A stretch of 64,000 bases of DNA, taken from Miscanthus floridulus. Its lineage: Eukaryota > Streptophyta > Magnoliopsida > Poales > Poaceae. Below are positions 45,197 to 55,366 of this stretch, piece by piece. A model generated the notes under the pieces. It saw only the letters and a list, made by a program, of their open reading frames with translations, was not told where the DNA came from and ran no database searches. Both the position numbers and the translations under genes were made by a program. The number at the start of each line of letters is the position of its first letter. Position 1 is the first letter of the stretch. The stretch lies in NCBI RefSeq assembly GCF_019320115.1, contig NC_089589.1, forward strand, positions 22,034,580 through 22,098,579, in the 5' to 3' direction.

Positions 45197-48100
45197 ATGG
45201 AGGACCGTGAGTGGATGTACACGGGCCGCGCAAGTCAGGGTCAGGTCACCAATGAATGGATCAACAAGACCGATGCTTTCTTGGAATGGGCATTTGGCGT
45301 GGCTGCTAAAGGAGCGAGTAAAATTTGCTGTCCCTACAGCAAATGTGCAAACAGGAAAAGACAAACGAAGAAGGTCATGGCGGAACATCTTTGGAAGAAT
45401 GGATTTACGACAAACTATACCCGGTGGGTCTACCATGGTGAAGCCGATCGTATGAGAGAGGAGGTGGTGAGACCACGCGTCGAGGATTATGATGCTGATG
45501 CCGGGGTAGCAGACATGTTAAATGACTATCACGAGGCATAGTTCGCTGAAGGACGTACGGAGCAGGAGCCAGAGGCAACCGCAAAGGCGTTCTACGACAT
45601 GTTTGCCGTGGCACAGAAACCCCTTCACGGCCAGACAAAGGTTTCTCAACTGGATGCCATTGGATGCATAATGGCGTTAAAGTCCTAGTATAGCCTGAGT
45701 CGAGACGCCTTCGATGGTATGTTGATAGTTATTGGTAGCCTGCTACCGAAGGGTCACCTTCTGCCAAAGAGCATGCACAAGTCACAGAAACTCCTTCGTG
45801 CACTTAAGATGTCATATGAGCAGATACATGCTTGCCCAAAGGGGTGCGTCCTATTTAGGAAAGAATACATGGAAGCAAAGTACTATCCAAAGTGTAAATC
45901 CTCTAGGTTCCTAGAGGTAGATTCTGGTGATGGCCAGAAGAGGCAGCTTGACATTCCTGTGACAATCCTACGACACCTTCCATTCATACCGAGGATCCAA
46001 CGGCTATACATGACCAAGGAATCCACAAAACAGATGGCATGGCACAAAAATGGCAAATGATACAATCCTGACAGGATGGTACATGCATCCAATGGTGAAG
46101 CATGGACCCACTTTGATGGCATTCATCATGAGAAAGCTAAAGAGGCTCGTAACGTATGTGTTGCACTGGCAACAGATGGGTTCAATCCTTATGGAATGAT
46201 GGCTGCCCCATACACATGTTGGCCCGTGTTCGTTATCCCCCTCAATCTCCCCCCCCCCTGGCGTATGCTTTCAATGACAGAATGTATTCTTGTTGTTAAT
46301 AATTCCTGGACACCCGGGGAATAATATGGGTGTGTTCATGGAGCCTATGATTGATGAATTGGTCCGTGCTTGGGAGGAAGGGGTATGGACATACGACCGA
46401 GCTACAAAGACAAACTTCAAAATGCATGTTTGGTACCACTACTCCCTGAATGACTTCCTGGCGTATGGGATATTCTGCGCCTGGTGTGTTCACGGGAAGT
46501 TTCCATGTCCAGTATGCAAGGAAGGTCTGAGGTTCATTTAGTTGCAGAAGGGTGGTAAGTATTCATCGTTCGACAAACATCAGCAATTCCTCCCTCTTGA
46601 CCATGCATTCAGACGAGACATCAAGGACTTTACGAAAGGTGTCGTAGTGACAGACCCTGCACCACCAATAATGACTGGTGCAGTGGTTCGTGAACAGATA
46701 GATGGTCACGTGGTCAATCCAGAAGGTGGTTTTATGGGATATGTAGAGCAACATATGTGGACTCATAAGTCAGGCTTGACTCGGCTCCCCTATTTTGATG
46801 ACCTTCTCCTTCCACACAACATTGATGTAATGCACACTGAAAAGAATGTCGCCGAGGCACTTTGGGCAACAATCATGGACATTCCTGACAAGTCAAAGGA
46901 CAACGTTAAGGCTAGAGTGGATCTAGCAACGTTATGCGATAGACCAAACCAACATATGAAGCCTCCTAGTCGCGGCAAGACATGGAGAAGGCCTAAGGCC
47001 GATTTTGTCTTGAGCAAGCCCCAAAGGAGGGAAGTACTAGAATGGATGCAGACATTAATGTTCCCTGATGGGTATGCAGCTAATCTGAGGAGGGGAGTGA
47101 ACTTATCTACTATGCGAGTCTTAGGGATGAAGAGTCATGACTACCACATATGGATTGAGCGGCTTCTTCCGGCGATGGTTCGAGGCTATGTCCCTGAGCA
47201 TGTCTGGCTAGTGCTGGTAGAGTTGAGCTATTTCTTTCGCCAGCTTTGTGCCAAGGAGTTATCTCAGACCGTGATTGCTAACTTGAAAAGAATGGCACCT
47301 GTGTTGCTCTGTAAGTTGGAGAAGATCTTTCCACCCGGCTTCTTCAATCTGATGCAGCATTTGATTTTGCACCTCCCGTATGAAGCACGAATGGGGGGGG
47401 CATGCAAGGCCGTTGGTGCTATCCAATCGAGAGATGTCTAAAGGTTCTTTGAAAGAAATGTAGAAATAAATGCAAAATCGAGGCTTCCATTGCAGAGGCA
47501 TACATTCTAGAGGAGGTGGCAAACTTCACAACAACATACTATGGTGACAACCTCCCTAGCGTGCATAATCCACCCCCTCGTTACAATGCTGGCGAAAATG
47601 AATCGAACCTTAGCCTTTTCCGAGGGCAACTCGGAATCGCAAGTGCATCGACCCCTAAGACCTTGAATTATGAAGACTGGTGCCATATCATGCTATACGT
47701 GTTGACCAACCTTGATGAAGTGGCACCATACATGCAGTAAGTTGTCAACGAACTTGTTAAATACGCCGTCACTATTCTGCATCCAACCCCCTTGTTTCTC
47801 ATTGGTACAGGGAATTTCTTCATGAATTCTGGCGTCAATCAAGGGATCCTACCACACAGCAGGTAGATACCCTTCTTAGACAGGGTGCGGGAAATGGAAT
47901 GCCCGATTTTATTTCTTGGTTCAAATGGAAGGTACCGTCCAATTTAGCTCGTACTTAGTTTGACATTCCAAGTTAATCATACGTGCGAATAATATAATGA
48001 TGTATCCTGCTTGAGCTTGCAGGGCAAGAGGGATGCGTCTATGCGTGCCGAGTTTAGACAAGTTGCCGATGGCTTTGCCTATAGGGTCAGGTCATTTTCT

Positions 48101-48816
48101 GGTTATGATGTGAATGGATATCGCTTTCGCACAACAAGCTATGAGCAGAGTCGGCCCAATCGAAGAACCACAAGTTTTAGAGTTTTTACGCCCGGCGTTG
48201 ATGAGGTCGAGTATTATGGAAGAATTGAAGAAATATACGAACTCAAGTTTCATGGTTCCAAACCTTTTAATCCCGTCATATTCAAATGTCATTGGTTTGA
48301 TCCTGAAGTAACGAGACTGACATATTCTAATCTTAGGCTAGTCGAAATTCGACATGATTCCGTCTTACCAGGAGACGATGTCTATATTGTGGCCCAATAG
48401 GCCACGCAAGTTTATTATCTCCCATATGCGTGTCAAACCATAAGGCATCTTAAGGGTTGGGATATTGTGCACAAGGTATCGCCACACGGTAAAGTGCCTG
48501 TCCCAAACGATGAAGATTACAACTTAGACCAAACACATATGACGAAGAGTTCTTTCAAGAAGAGGGACTAGAAGGGAGGTTTGAGATAGACTTAACCGAA
48601 ATGATCGAAATGGAAGTAGACAATGAAGCGGTTATTGAAGAGGACGCTAGAGATGAGGTGCAAAATGCGAAGGACTTACAAATGCTTGAGCGATTACATT
48701 TAGACAATGACAATGACAACATTGCTCATTCAAATAGTGTTGATTATTTCGACATGATTGATAGTGATGATGAGACTTATGATCTAGCTAATCCCGATCA
48801 TGAAGATTATTTCTAA
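45197..48816 (+). pseudogene. TNP2-type transposase of A5, frame-broken
   Basis: MEDREWMYTGRAS with CCPYSKCANRK (transposase-associated domain), HACPKGCVLFRKEYME, then the TNP2 core with LATDGFNPYGMM, PGNNMGVFMEPMIDELV and HGKFPCPVC, LLLPHNIDVMHTEKNVAEALW, the DUF4218-type HDYHIWIERLLPAMVRGYVP with KSHDYHIW, and a DUF4216-like end with YYGRIEEIYEL. Stops lie at about 45539, 45687, 46058 and 46539; frames change near 46300 (after a C run) and near 47400 (after a G run), and again by 47516. Introns at about 47739-47811 and 47931-48021 fit GT-AG. The C-terminus (48601-48816) is acidic. Core residues differ from A1 and A6, so this is a separate TNP2 lineage. Confidence 0.88.
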
Positions 48817-48937
48817 TACATGTAAAACTATGTTATTTTGTAATTACGTTTTGTTTATTTTGCATCTATTTCTAAGTACTTCTTGTTTATCTGTGCTTAT
48901 TGGTTTACTCTTTTTAATTGCAGATGATTGAACAAAG

Positions 48938-50027
48938 ATGGTGGCCGGTGGGATGAGGAAGCTAACGTCCTTGTACCAAAGGATAAGGACCGCTGCACCG
49001 GGGGAGAGTAGGAGGAGGAGGAGCCGTAGGAGGGAGTCGTCGCCTGCCGCCCCATCGCGTGAGGAGGAGGAGGAGCAGGTGCCCTAGGAGGATGCTGAGG
49101 AGGCATAGGAGGACACGCAGGACGATGACGAGGAGGTGCAGGAGGACGACGAGGACAAGGCCACAGTGGGGGGTTCCGCTTCCTCTAGCTCGTCGAGCGT
49201 CTACTTGCGAGGTCCCGCGAGCCTCCCTCAGCGACCGATACATCGTGAGAGACGCCCGCTGATTCGACCCAAGGGGGAAAAGTAAGTAACTTTAGATGTT
49301 ATCACTACTTTATATGATATGTTGAAAATCAAAATAGAAATTAATAATTTTTCTTAATCACTTAGGCAGGAACTGGACGATTGTGGCGAGTGGAGGTGGT
49401 CACACACGCCAAGTCAATGGCATCCTCGGTCTTCTGTGCAAGGAGCACTTCCCTGGCCTGGTTGAGTACGCCGGAGTGACGGGGCTGGCCTACTCGTTTG
49501 ACCACTACGCCGCCGCCCCCGATGCTATAGATCGGGCCCGCAGGGTATTCAACAACAAGGCGGAGCGGGTGAAGCAAGAGCTGTGGATAAGTTTTCCTCA
49601 CACTACATTGCTCAATACATTCTTGAAATAATGAATGGATACATCATGTTTGTATGCAGGATTTCTTTAGATGCTAGGACGGACATGAGGCCAGGGCGGA
49701 TGCGGTGGCTACCAAATGCTGTAAAAAACTCATCGTGGACATGCATTATGAGGCGCGTATCTAGGCCGTCGTAACTTACCACGGGACCATCCTTGGAACG
49801 AAGGTCACCAAAAGGGACGCAAGATCTATGACGCTGACCCGGTACCAATACCTGCAGGTAAATACAGAACATTAATACTGATTCCTTTTGAGATTAAATA
49901 GGCTTAATTTCATCTTTTAATATGTCATGTACTTGATGGCCTGTAGATGATTCCTTATTGGTGTGCCATGCATCCCCAGTGCTGGGAACAGATGGTGGAC
50001 AGGTGGTGCTCACGCAATTGTGGTTGA
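48938..50027 (+). pseudogene. A5 second gene, TNPA-like (Ptta/En/Spm)
   Basis: Starts MVAGGMRKLTSLYQRIR, followed by an arginine-rich and acidic low-complexity stretch with two TAGs (about 49082 and 49106) where CAG would give glutamine. An exon from about 49365 reads GHTRQVNGILGLLCKEHFPG and LAYSFDHYAAAPD, then AERVKQELW. A further exon near 49660-49857 reads KKLIVDMHYEARI after one frame change, and the last exon has MIPYWCAMHPQCWEQMVDRW, a usual end of plant TNPA-like proteins. It begins only about 120 bp after the TNP2 stop and has no array between the genes. Confidence 0.65.
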
Positions 50028-50225
50028 TGATGATGGAGCACTTGGATTACTTGTGAACTTATTTGTGATATATTGTGAGACATGTGACGTTTGTGATATA
50101 TATGTGGTGTTGGTGATATATATGTGATGTTGATGATATATATGTGATGTTGGTGATGTTTGTTATATATATCTTCTGTTTGTTTGGATGGGATGTAAAA
50201 AACAAATAAAAAGACTGTTTTTAGT

Positions 50226-50710
50226 CACTTTGCCGAGTGCAATGGCCATGACACTCGGTAAAGTGACCATCTGGGAACTACCTGGGAACATGCTTTGCCG
50301 AGTGCAATGGCCATTGCACTCGGCAAACATCACAGATTTGCCGAGTGCCACGGTCCAGGCACTCGGCAAAGGTCGCCACTTTGCCAAGTGTCTTATCGGC
50401 GACACTCGGCAAAGTGGCCACCTTTGCCGAGTGTCTAAGTCAATGGCGCTCGGCAAATCGGGTACCTTTGCCGAGTGCTTGACCTTGACACTCGGCAAAG
50501 CCGCCGTCACGGCCACTTTTCTTTGCCAAGTGTCGGATTGGCACTCGGCGAAGCCTTTGCCGAGTGCCCGATAAAGTGCACTTGGCAAAGAGGTTTTTGC
50601 CGATAAACTGTTTACCAAGCGCCCTTCGCCGAGTGTAACACTTGGCAAAAGCTTTGCTGAGTGTATATCGGCCTTTGCCGAGTGCCTCAGACACTTGGCA
50701 AAGAAGCCGC
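50226..50710. repeat. A5 right subterminal array
   Basis: About fifteen TTTGCCGAGTG or CACTCGGCAAA units in both orientations, up to 11 bp from the right terminus. Confidence 0.9.
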
Positions 50711-50724
50711 CTCCGGTAGTGAAT

Positions 50725-51042
50725 GTTGGGGGTGGCGTTGGGGGTGCGGGGGTAGGAGGAGCGCGACCGAGGCGTTGTTAAAGAGGAGGGCACAGATGCA
50801 AAGCTTGAGGAGGAGGAGCGAGTGCAGGGGCAGAGATGGGGGTGGCGGGGTAGAGGAAGGTGTCCCACGTTGAGGGATGTGAGGTGTTGTGTGAGCGTGG
50901 AATCACCGCCCTGCCACTCGCGCCACGTGCCGCATGCCTCCAGCTGATGCGCGAGCTCATAGCCACACCTATCCTCGCCCAGCAACTGCGTGGATTGGGC
51001 GACTATTGGGTCGGTCAGCGCACCTCCTGGGATCTTAGTCAT
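50725..51042 (-). CDS. Unrecognised ORF, cut by the A5 insertion
   Basis: Minus-strand frame MTKIPGGALTDPIVAQSTQ, then LLGEDRCGYELAHQLEACG and TWREWQGG, ending in a serine-rich low-complexity stretch that runs into A5 at 50724. The composition of the first 60 residues looks protein-like, but no family was recognised. It could be a gene fragment whose 3' part lies on the far side of A5, or a chance frame. Confidence 0.3.
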
Positions 51043-51896
51043 CAGCGTCGCTCGCGGTGGGTTCTTCTAGGCCCGGACCTGTGTGCTTGGAGCTTGGACG
51101 ATGGCCGACCGAAGAAGGAAGCAGCAGAGTCTATGTAGAAAATAAAGAAAATATACATTAGGATGATTAGTGTCGAAGACAGTTGTACTTGTTTTTTTCT
51201 AGAATCTGTCTATAGAATCTATGAATTGAAAGTATGATGTAAGCCATTGATGGGCAAAAACAAAACTGATGGCATTCATGGGAAACAGAAGGATTGTCTT
51301 GCCCCCCGCGAGCGATGCATGCAGGGGCGGCACGTGTCCTCGCCAGGCTTGCAAACGCCGCGACCGGGATGGCGTGCATGTGCGTGACTCAACCATGTCG
51401 TCCAGGTCCGGCGCTGGCAATCCGGCACTAGGTTCTGTGGGGAAAAAATTGGAAGCATATAGTATCCACTGTCCTCCATGTATATATGGCATGGATATTG
51501 TCCAGTCAACACAATCCAACCGTGTGCCTAGGAGATTTTCCTCGTAGGCTCCGCATTTGGCTTTGTGGCTCCCACGTCCACTGCTTTTTCATCTCCATCA
51601 ATGTGCATCTCCGTCAATGTGCTGTTGGATCATGTCGACCGGACACATGACAACTATCCATAGCATATATGCATGCGGGAGAGTTTGGACCCAGCTGCAT
51701 AGAATTTTCTTCCGGCAATCCACCCACAAGAGCCCATGTCCAAGTCCTAGGTCGTCCCAAAGTTTCCATCGGCAATACATGGGAAACGGATCGACAGTTC
51801 GTATAGAAACAAATCTGTGGAGGCCACCGCATGCATGAGCGGATCCACCCCTTCGTAATTATTCCGGCAAACCAACGTTGAGTGGTGGCGGCGGCC
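51043..51896. other. Upstream region of the second DUF1618 copy
   Basis: No gene. The last part (GGCAAACCAACGTTGAGTGG before the ATG) matches the region before 24687, showing the duplication included some promoter sequence. The duplicated G-box found at 24494 was not seen here. Confidence 0.5.
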
Positions 51897-52115
51897 ATGG
51901 AAGCCCAAACGGCGCAACCTCCTAGCTCTGGTTCATCCTCCTCTGCCTACCCATGGTGGGTGATGCTCGAGCAGTATTGCACGATGATGCCAAGACTATG
52001 GCGACCGGCCGCACCAGCACCGGCCACTTGATCCAAGTCTCCCTTCGTGTCGAAGAGCCACTGGCAACTGCGACCGTACGCATCGACGGCGGCGGCGAAG
52101 TAGTAGAGGAACATG
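51897..52115 (+). pseudogene. Second DUF1618 gene copy, 5' fragment cut by CACTA A6
   Basis: ATGGAAGCCCAAACGGCGCA is identical to the start at 24687 and the similarity continues to the A6 border through CACCAGCACCGGCCAC and AAGTCTCCCT. A deletion after MLEQYC removes about 30 bases compared with the first copy and shifts the frame, giving an early stop. The rest of the gene, if present, lies beyond A6 and outside the window. Confidence 0.8.
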
Positions 52116-52147
52116 CACTACGTAAAAAATGATTTTTAGCAACGGTT

Positions 52148-52424
52148 AGATTTTTTTGTAGGGGCGGCTGGTGATGGAGCTGCCCCTACAGTGGCATGCT
52201 CGGGTGCCCAGACACCAGCCGCCCCTACAAATGGAACAGTAGGGGCGGCTGGTGTTACTAGCCGCCCCTACAAATGGGGTCTGATTTGTAGGGCGGCTCA
52301 ATCACTAGCCGTCCCTAGAAATGCTATTTGTAGGGGCGGCTAGTGATTGAGCTACCCATACAAATGGCCCCATATTTATAGCACCGATTTGTAGGGGCAG
52401 CTCAATCACCAGCCGCCCCTACAA
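52148..52424. repeat. A6 left subterminal array
   Basis: Inverted pairs of TTTGTAGGGGCGGCTGGTG and its complement CCAGCCGCCCCTACAAAT, about five pairs. Confidence 0.88.
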
Positions 52425-52714
52425 ATGCCTGAAAGCTCTAGTTTGGTTTTGGTGAATTGATGAAACCCTAAGTGCTAACCTAGTTTATCAAGTGATCATG
52501 ACATAGGTAGCACACTTCAGGTAGAGAAGCTAATGAAGATCATAGCATGACAATGGTGATGGCATGGCGATGATCAAGGGCTTAAACTTGAAATGAAGAA
52601 AGAGAAAAACAAAAAGCTCAAGGCAAAGGTATAAACCATAGGAGCTATTTTGTTTTGGTGATCAAGACACATAGAGAGTGTGATCACATTTAGGTTTGAT
52701 AGCCGTACTATTAA

Positions 52715-52983
52715 GGCCCTGTTTGGCATGGCTCCAACTCTGGGTGGAGCTGCTCCACTCCAGAACTCCAGGTGGAGCTAACTTTGAGTTGAGTTGGAAC
52801 TGTCTGATGGAGCAGCTCTGGGTGGAGTTGGAGTTGCAAAAGAGGTGCTCCAAAACTCCACCCCCATTTGCACTACAGCTCTATGGAGTTGGCAGCTCCA
52901 AGGAGTTTTGGAGCTGGGGTGTTTGGCTGGAATTTTTGCTGGAGTTGCTGAAGTTCTGGAGTGGAGCCATGCCAAACAGGCCC
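52715..52983. mobile_element. MITE nested in the solo LTR, 269 bp, TAA target duplication
   Basis: Left end GGCCCTGTTTGGCATGGCTCC and complement of right end GGGCCTGTTTGGCATGGCTCC pair; TAA at 52712-52714 and 52984-52986. The interior is built from GGAGCTGCTCC-like palindromes. Confidence 0.85.
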
Positions 52984-53299
52984 TAAGAGGGGTGAAACTC
53001 GTATCGGAATACGGTTATCAAAGTGCCACTAGATGCTCTAACTCATTGCATATGCATTTAGGATCTAGTGGAGTGCTAACACCCTTGAAATTGTTTGTGA
53101 AAATATGCTAACACTTGTGCACAAGGTGATACACTTGGTGGTGTTGGCACATCTACAAAGGAGGTGGTGTTTGCAGGGTTGAGATGGGTTTGGGAAAATG
53201 GAATGCCTATTTTCTATTGCGCCGGATGCAAATTCTTGGTGGTTGGCACATTGGAGCAAGGGTGGAAAAGATAGAAGTGAGAACAGAGCTGATGCCAGC

Positions 53300-53655
53300 G
53301 TCGGTCCAGTGACCGGACGCTGGATCCAGAAGCACCGTACGCTGACTGCCTATGTCCGGTCGCGTTGACTGTCGGTACAGTGGCTAGGGTTTACCATCGG
53401 ACGCTGGGCTGTGTCCGGTCGAGGTGGACCAGATGCGTCCGGTCGAGGAAAACCAGGTTTCGACCCTTACTGTACTCGATCGGACACTAAGGTTCCAGCG
53501 TCCGATCAGTTTCTACCGGAGCGTCCGGTCAGCGTCATAACCGTTGGAATCAGATGAACAGCGTTTGAAGCTGATGACATATGGCGTCCATCTATGGACC
53601 GGACGCTAGGTCCAGGGTCCGGTCAAGTGGACCGGAGCGTCCGGTCAGAGCGCAG
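53300..53655. repeat. Dispersed GCGTCCGGTC/GACCGGACGC motif cluster
   Basis: At least eight copies of GTCCGGTC or its complement, some adjacent to CGCTGG, inside the solo LTR. A feature of this LTR family rather than a separate element. Confidence 0.7.
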
Positions 53656-54616
53656 AGTACCCAGTGAAGGGGTACAACGGCTCTATTTCATAGGGGCTTC
53701 TATTTAAGCCCCATGGCCGGCTGTGGCTCATATCTTTGGCCATTTTCATTAACATAGCAACCTTGTGAGCTAAGCCAAAGTCCTCCCACTCATCTACATC
53801 ATTGATTCATCATCATAGTGAGATTGGGAGTGATCCAAGTGCATTGCTTGAGTGATTGCATCTAGAGGCACTTGGTGTTCGTGTTTCGCTACGGATTTCA
53901 CTTATTACTCTTGGTGGTTGCCGCCACCTAGATGGCTTGGAGCAGCGAGGATCGTCGAGCGGAGGTGGTGATTGTCTCCGGCTCCGATCGTGGTGATTGT
54001 GAGGGGTTCTTGACCTTTCCCCGGCGGAGCACCAAAAGGTACTCTAGTGGATTGCTCGTGGCTTGTGTGATCCTCATCTTGTGTTGGTTGTGCGGCACCC
54101 TATTGAGGGTTTGGCGTGTGAAGCCAATTAGCGCGTGAACCTCCAAGTGAGTGAATCGCCACAACGAGGACTAGCTTGCCGGCAAGCAAGTGAACCTCGG
54201 TAAAAATCATTGTGTTCATCATTGATTCCGAGGTGATTGGTCTTCATTGTTATTCATCTTTGTGATTGGTTGGTACTTCATCTACACGGCGGTATAACTA
54301 TCCTAATCACTCTCTTTACTTTACCGCAAACTAGTTGACAAGCTCTTTAGTGTAGCTAGTTGTGAGAGCTTGCTTGCTTGGTTGGTGTGGCTCTTTAGTT
54401 AGTCTTTGAGAGCACACTAACATAGGATAGTGTCTTTGCTATTGTGTGAATAGACACTATCTAAACTAGAATTGTGGTAGGTGGCTTGCTTTTTAAGTAG
54501 GCTAGCGCAACACTCGCTTCGCCTCATAATTGTCTAACCACTTTGTTAAGTGTTGTTGTAGAAATTTTATTAGGCTATTCACCCCCCTCTAGCCATTAGG
54601 ACCTTTCGATGCCCCC

Positions 54617-54624
54617 ATATAAAA
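54617..54624 (+). promoter_or_regulatory. Putative TATA box of the A6 TNP2 gene
   Basis: ATATAAAA begins 9 bp after the end of the solo LTR. The same element with the same downstream leader occurs in A4 (21335-21345), where it is 8 bp from the array. In A6 the LTR separates the array from this box. Confidence 0.55.
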
Positions 54625-55366
54625 CAGATGCAGCACCTTCTTCCTCCTCGGGTCACTCACTCCAACCCGTGAAAAAAAGGTGGGGAGGCCTTGGGCACCT
54701 CCCAAAAATTGCTCTACTAAGGGGGAAGGTTTTGGTCTCAAATCCTTTAGTGGAGAGATTGTAGAAGGTAAGAAAATGCTATTCCATACTTTTTTTAAGT
54801 TTTAATGGTTGGTTAGTGAGTAATTAGAGTTTTGTTTTTCTCTCTCTTCTATGGTGCTTGAGCTATTTATGAAGCAAATTAGAACCAACTTTTGAATGTA
54901 CTAGGGTAAATTAGGGAGGGGAACAAGATCATACCCTTATTTGGTCCATGTTTCTTGATTTTAGTGAACAATTAGTTAGTTTTATGGATATTTTATGTGC
55001 ATGTGGATCTAGATCTAGGGTTTGGTTTTTTTATTAATTTTGTTTTTGTAAATTTATGTTTGATGAAATTGGACTAGGGTTTGTATGAAAGATATTGGGT
55101 AAAGTATAATTCTTGCTAATTGTTGTCTTTGAAATTATTTATTGTAATCAATAATTATGTATTTTAATTATTTATGGATAAATGGGCCATTAATTAATTT
55201 TCCTTTACCATGGTGTGTTTGTATGCTTCATGTAATTATATTAGATTTATATTCATATATATCTGAAGTATATACAATTATTCTCAAGTAATTATTAATT
55301 TGTTTCATTTTTATATATATCTGAATAAGTACTCCTTTAATGTTTGTTTTGTTGTTGTTGTAAAAG
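54625..55366 (+). other. 5' leader and first intron of the A6 TNP2 gene
   Basis: The leader GGGTCACTCACTCC through GTAGAAGGTAAGAAAATG is shared with A4 and contains a donor-like GGTAAG. AT-rich intron follows. The acceptor before the ATG at 55367 is not clear (TTGTTGTTGTAAAAG). Confidence 0.45.

Larger units (their letters stand above)
42858..50721 (+). mobile_element. CACTA transposon A5 (TTTGCCGAGTG family), 7864 bp
   Basis: Left end CACTACCGAAGATGGCTTC; complement of right end CACTACCGGAGGCGGCTTC. AAT flanks both sides (42855-42857 and 50722-50724). Subterminal arrays of TTTGCCGAGTGTC and complement fill about 42880-43200, 43860-44110 and 50226-50710. Inside are a TNP2-type gene and a TNPA-like gene, both broken. 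This motif family is widespread in maize and sorghum CACTAs, from memory. Confidence 0.93.
52430..54608 (+). mobile_element. Solo LTR inside A6, 2179 bp, ATGCC target duplication
   Basis: Starts TGAAAGCTCTAGTTTGG and ends AGGACCTTTCG, so the ends pair as TGAAAG and CTTTC plus a changed last base. ATGCC flanks both sides (52425-52429 and 54609-54613). Contains many CCGGACGCTGG/GCGTCCGGTC phrases at 53300-53650. A MITE lies inside it. Likely copia-type from general resemblance to grass LTRs, uncertain. Frames at 53928 and elsewhere are not genes. Confidence 0.85.
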
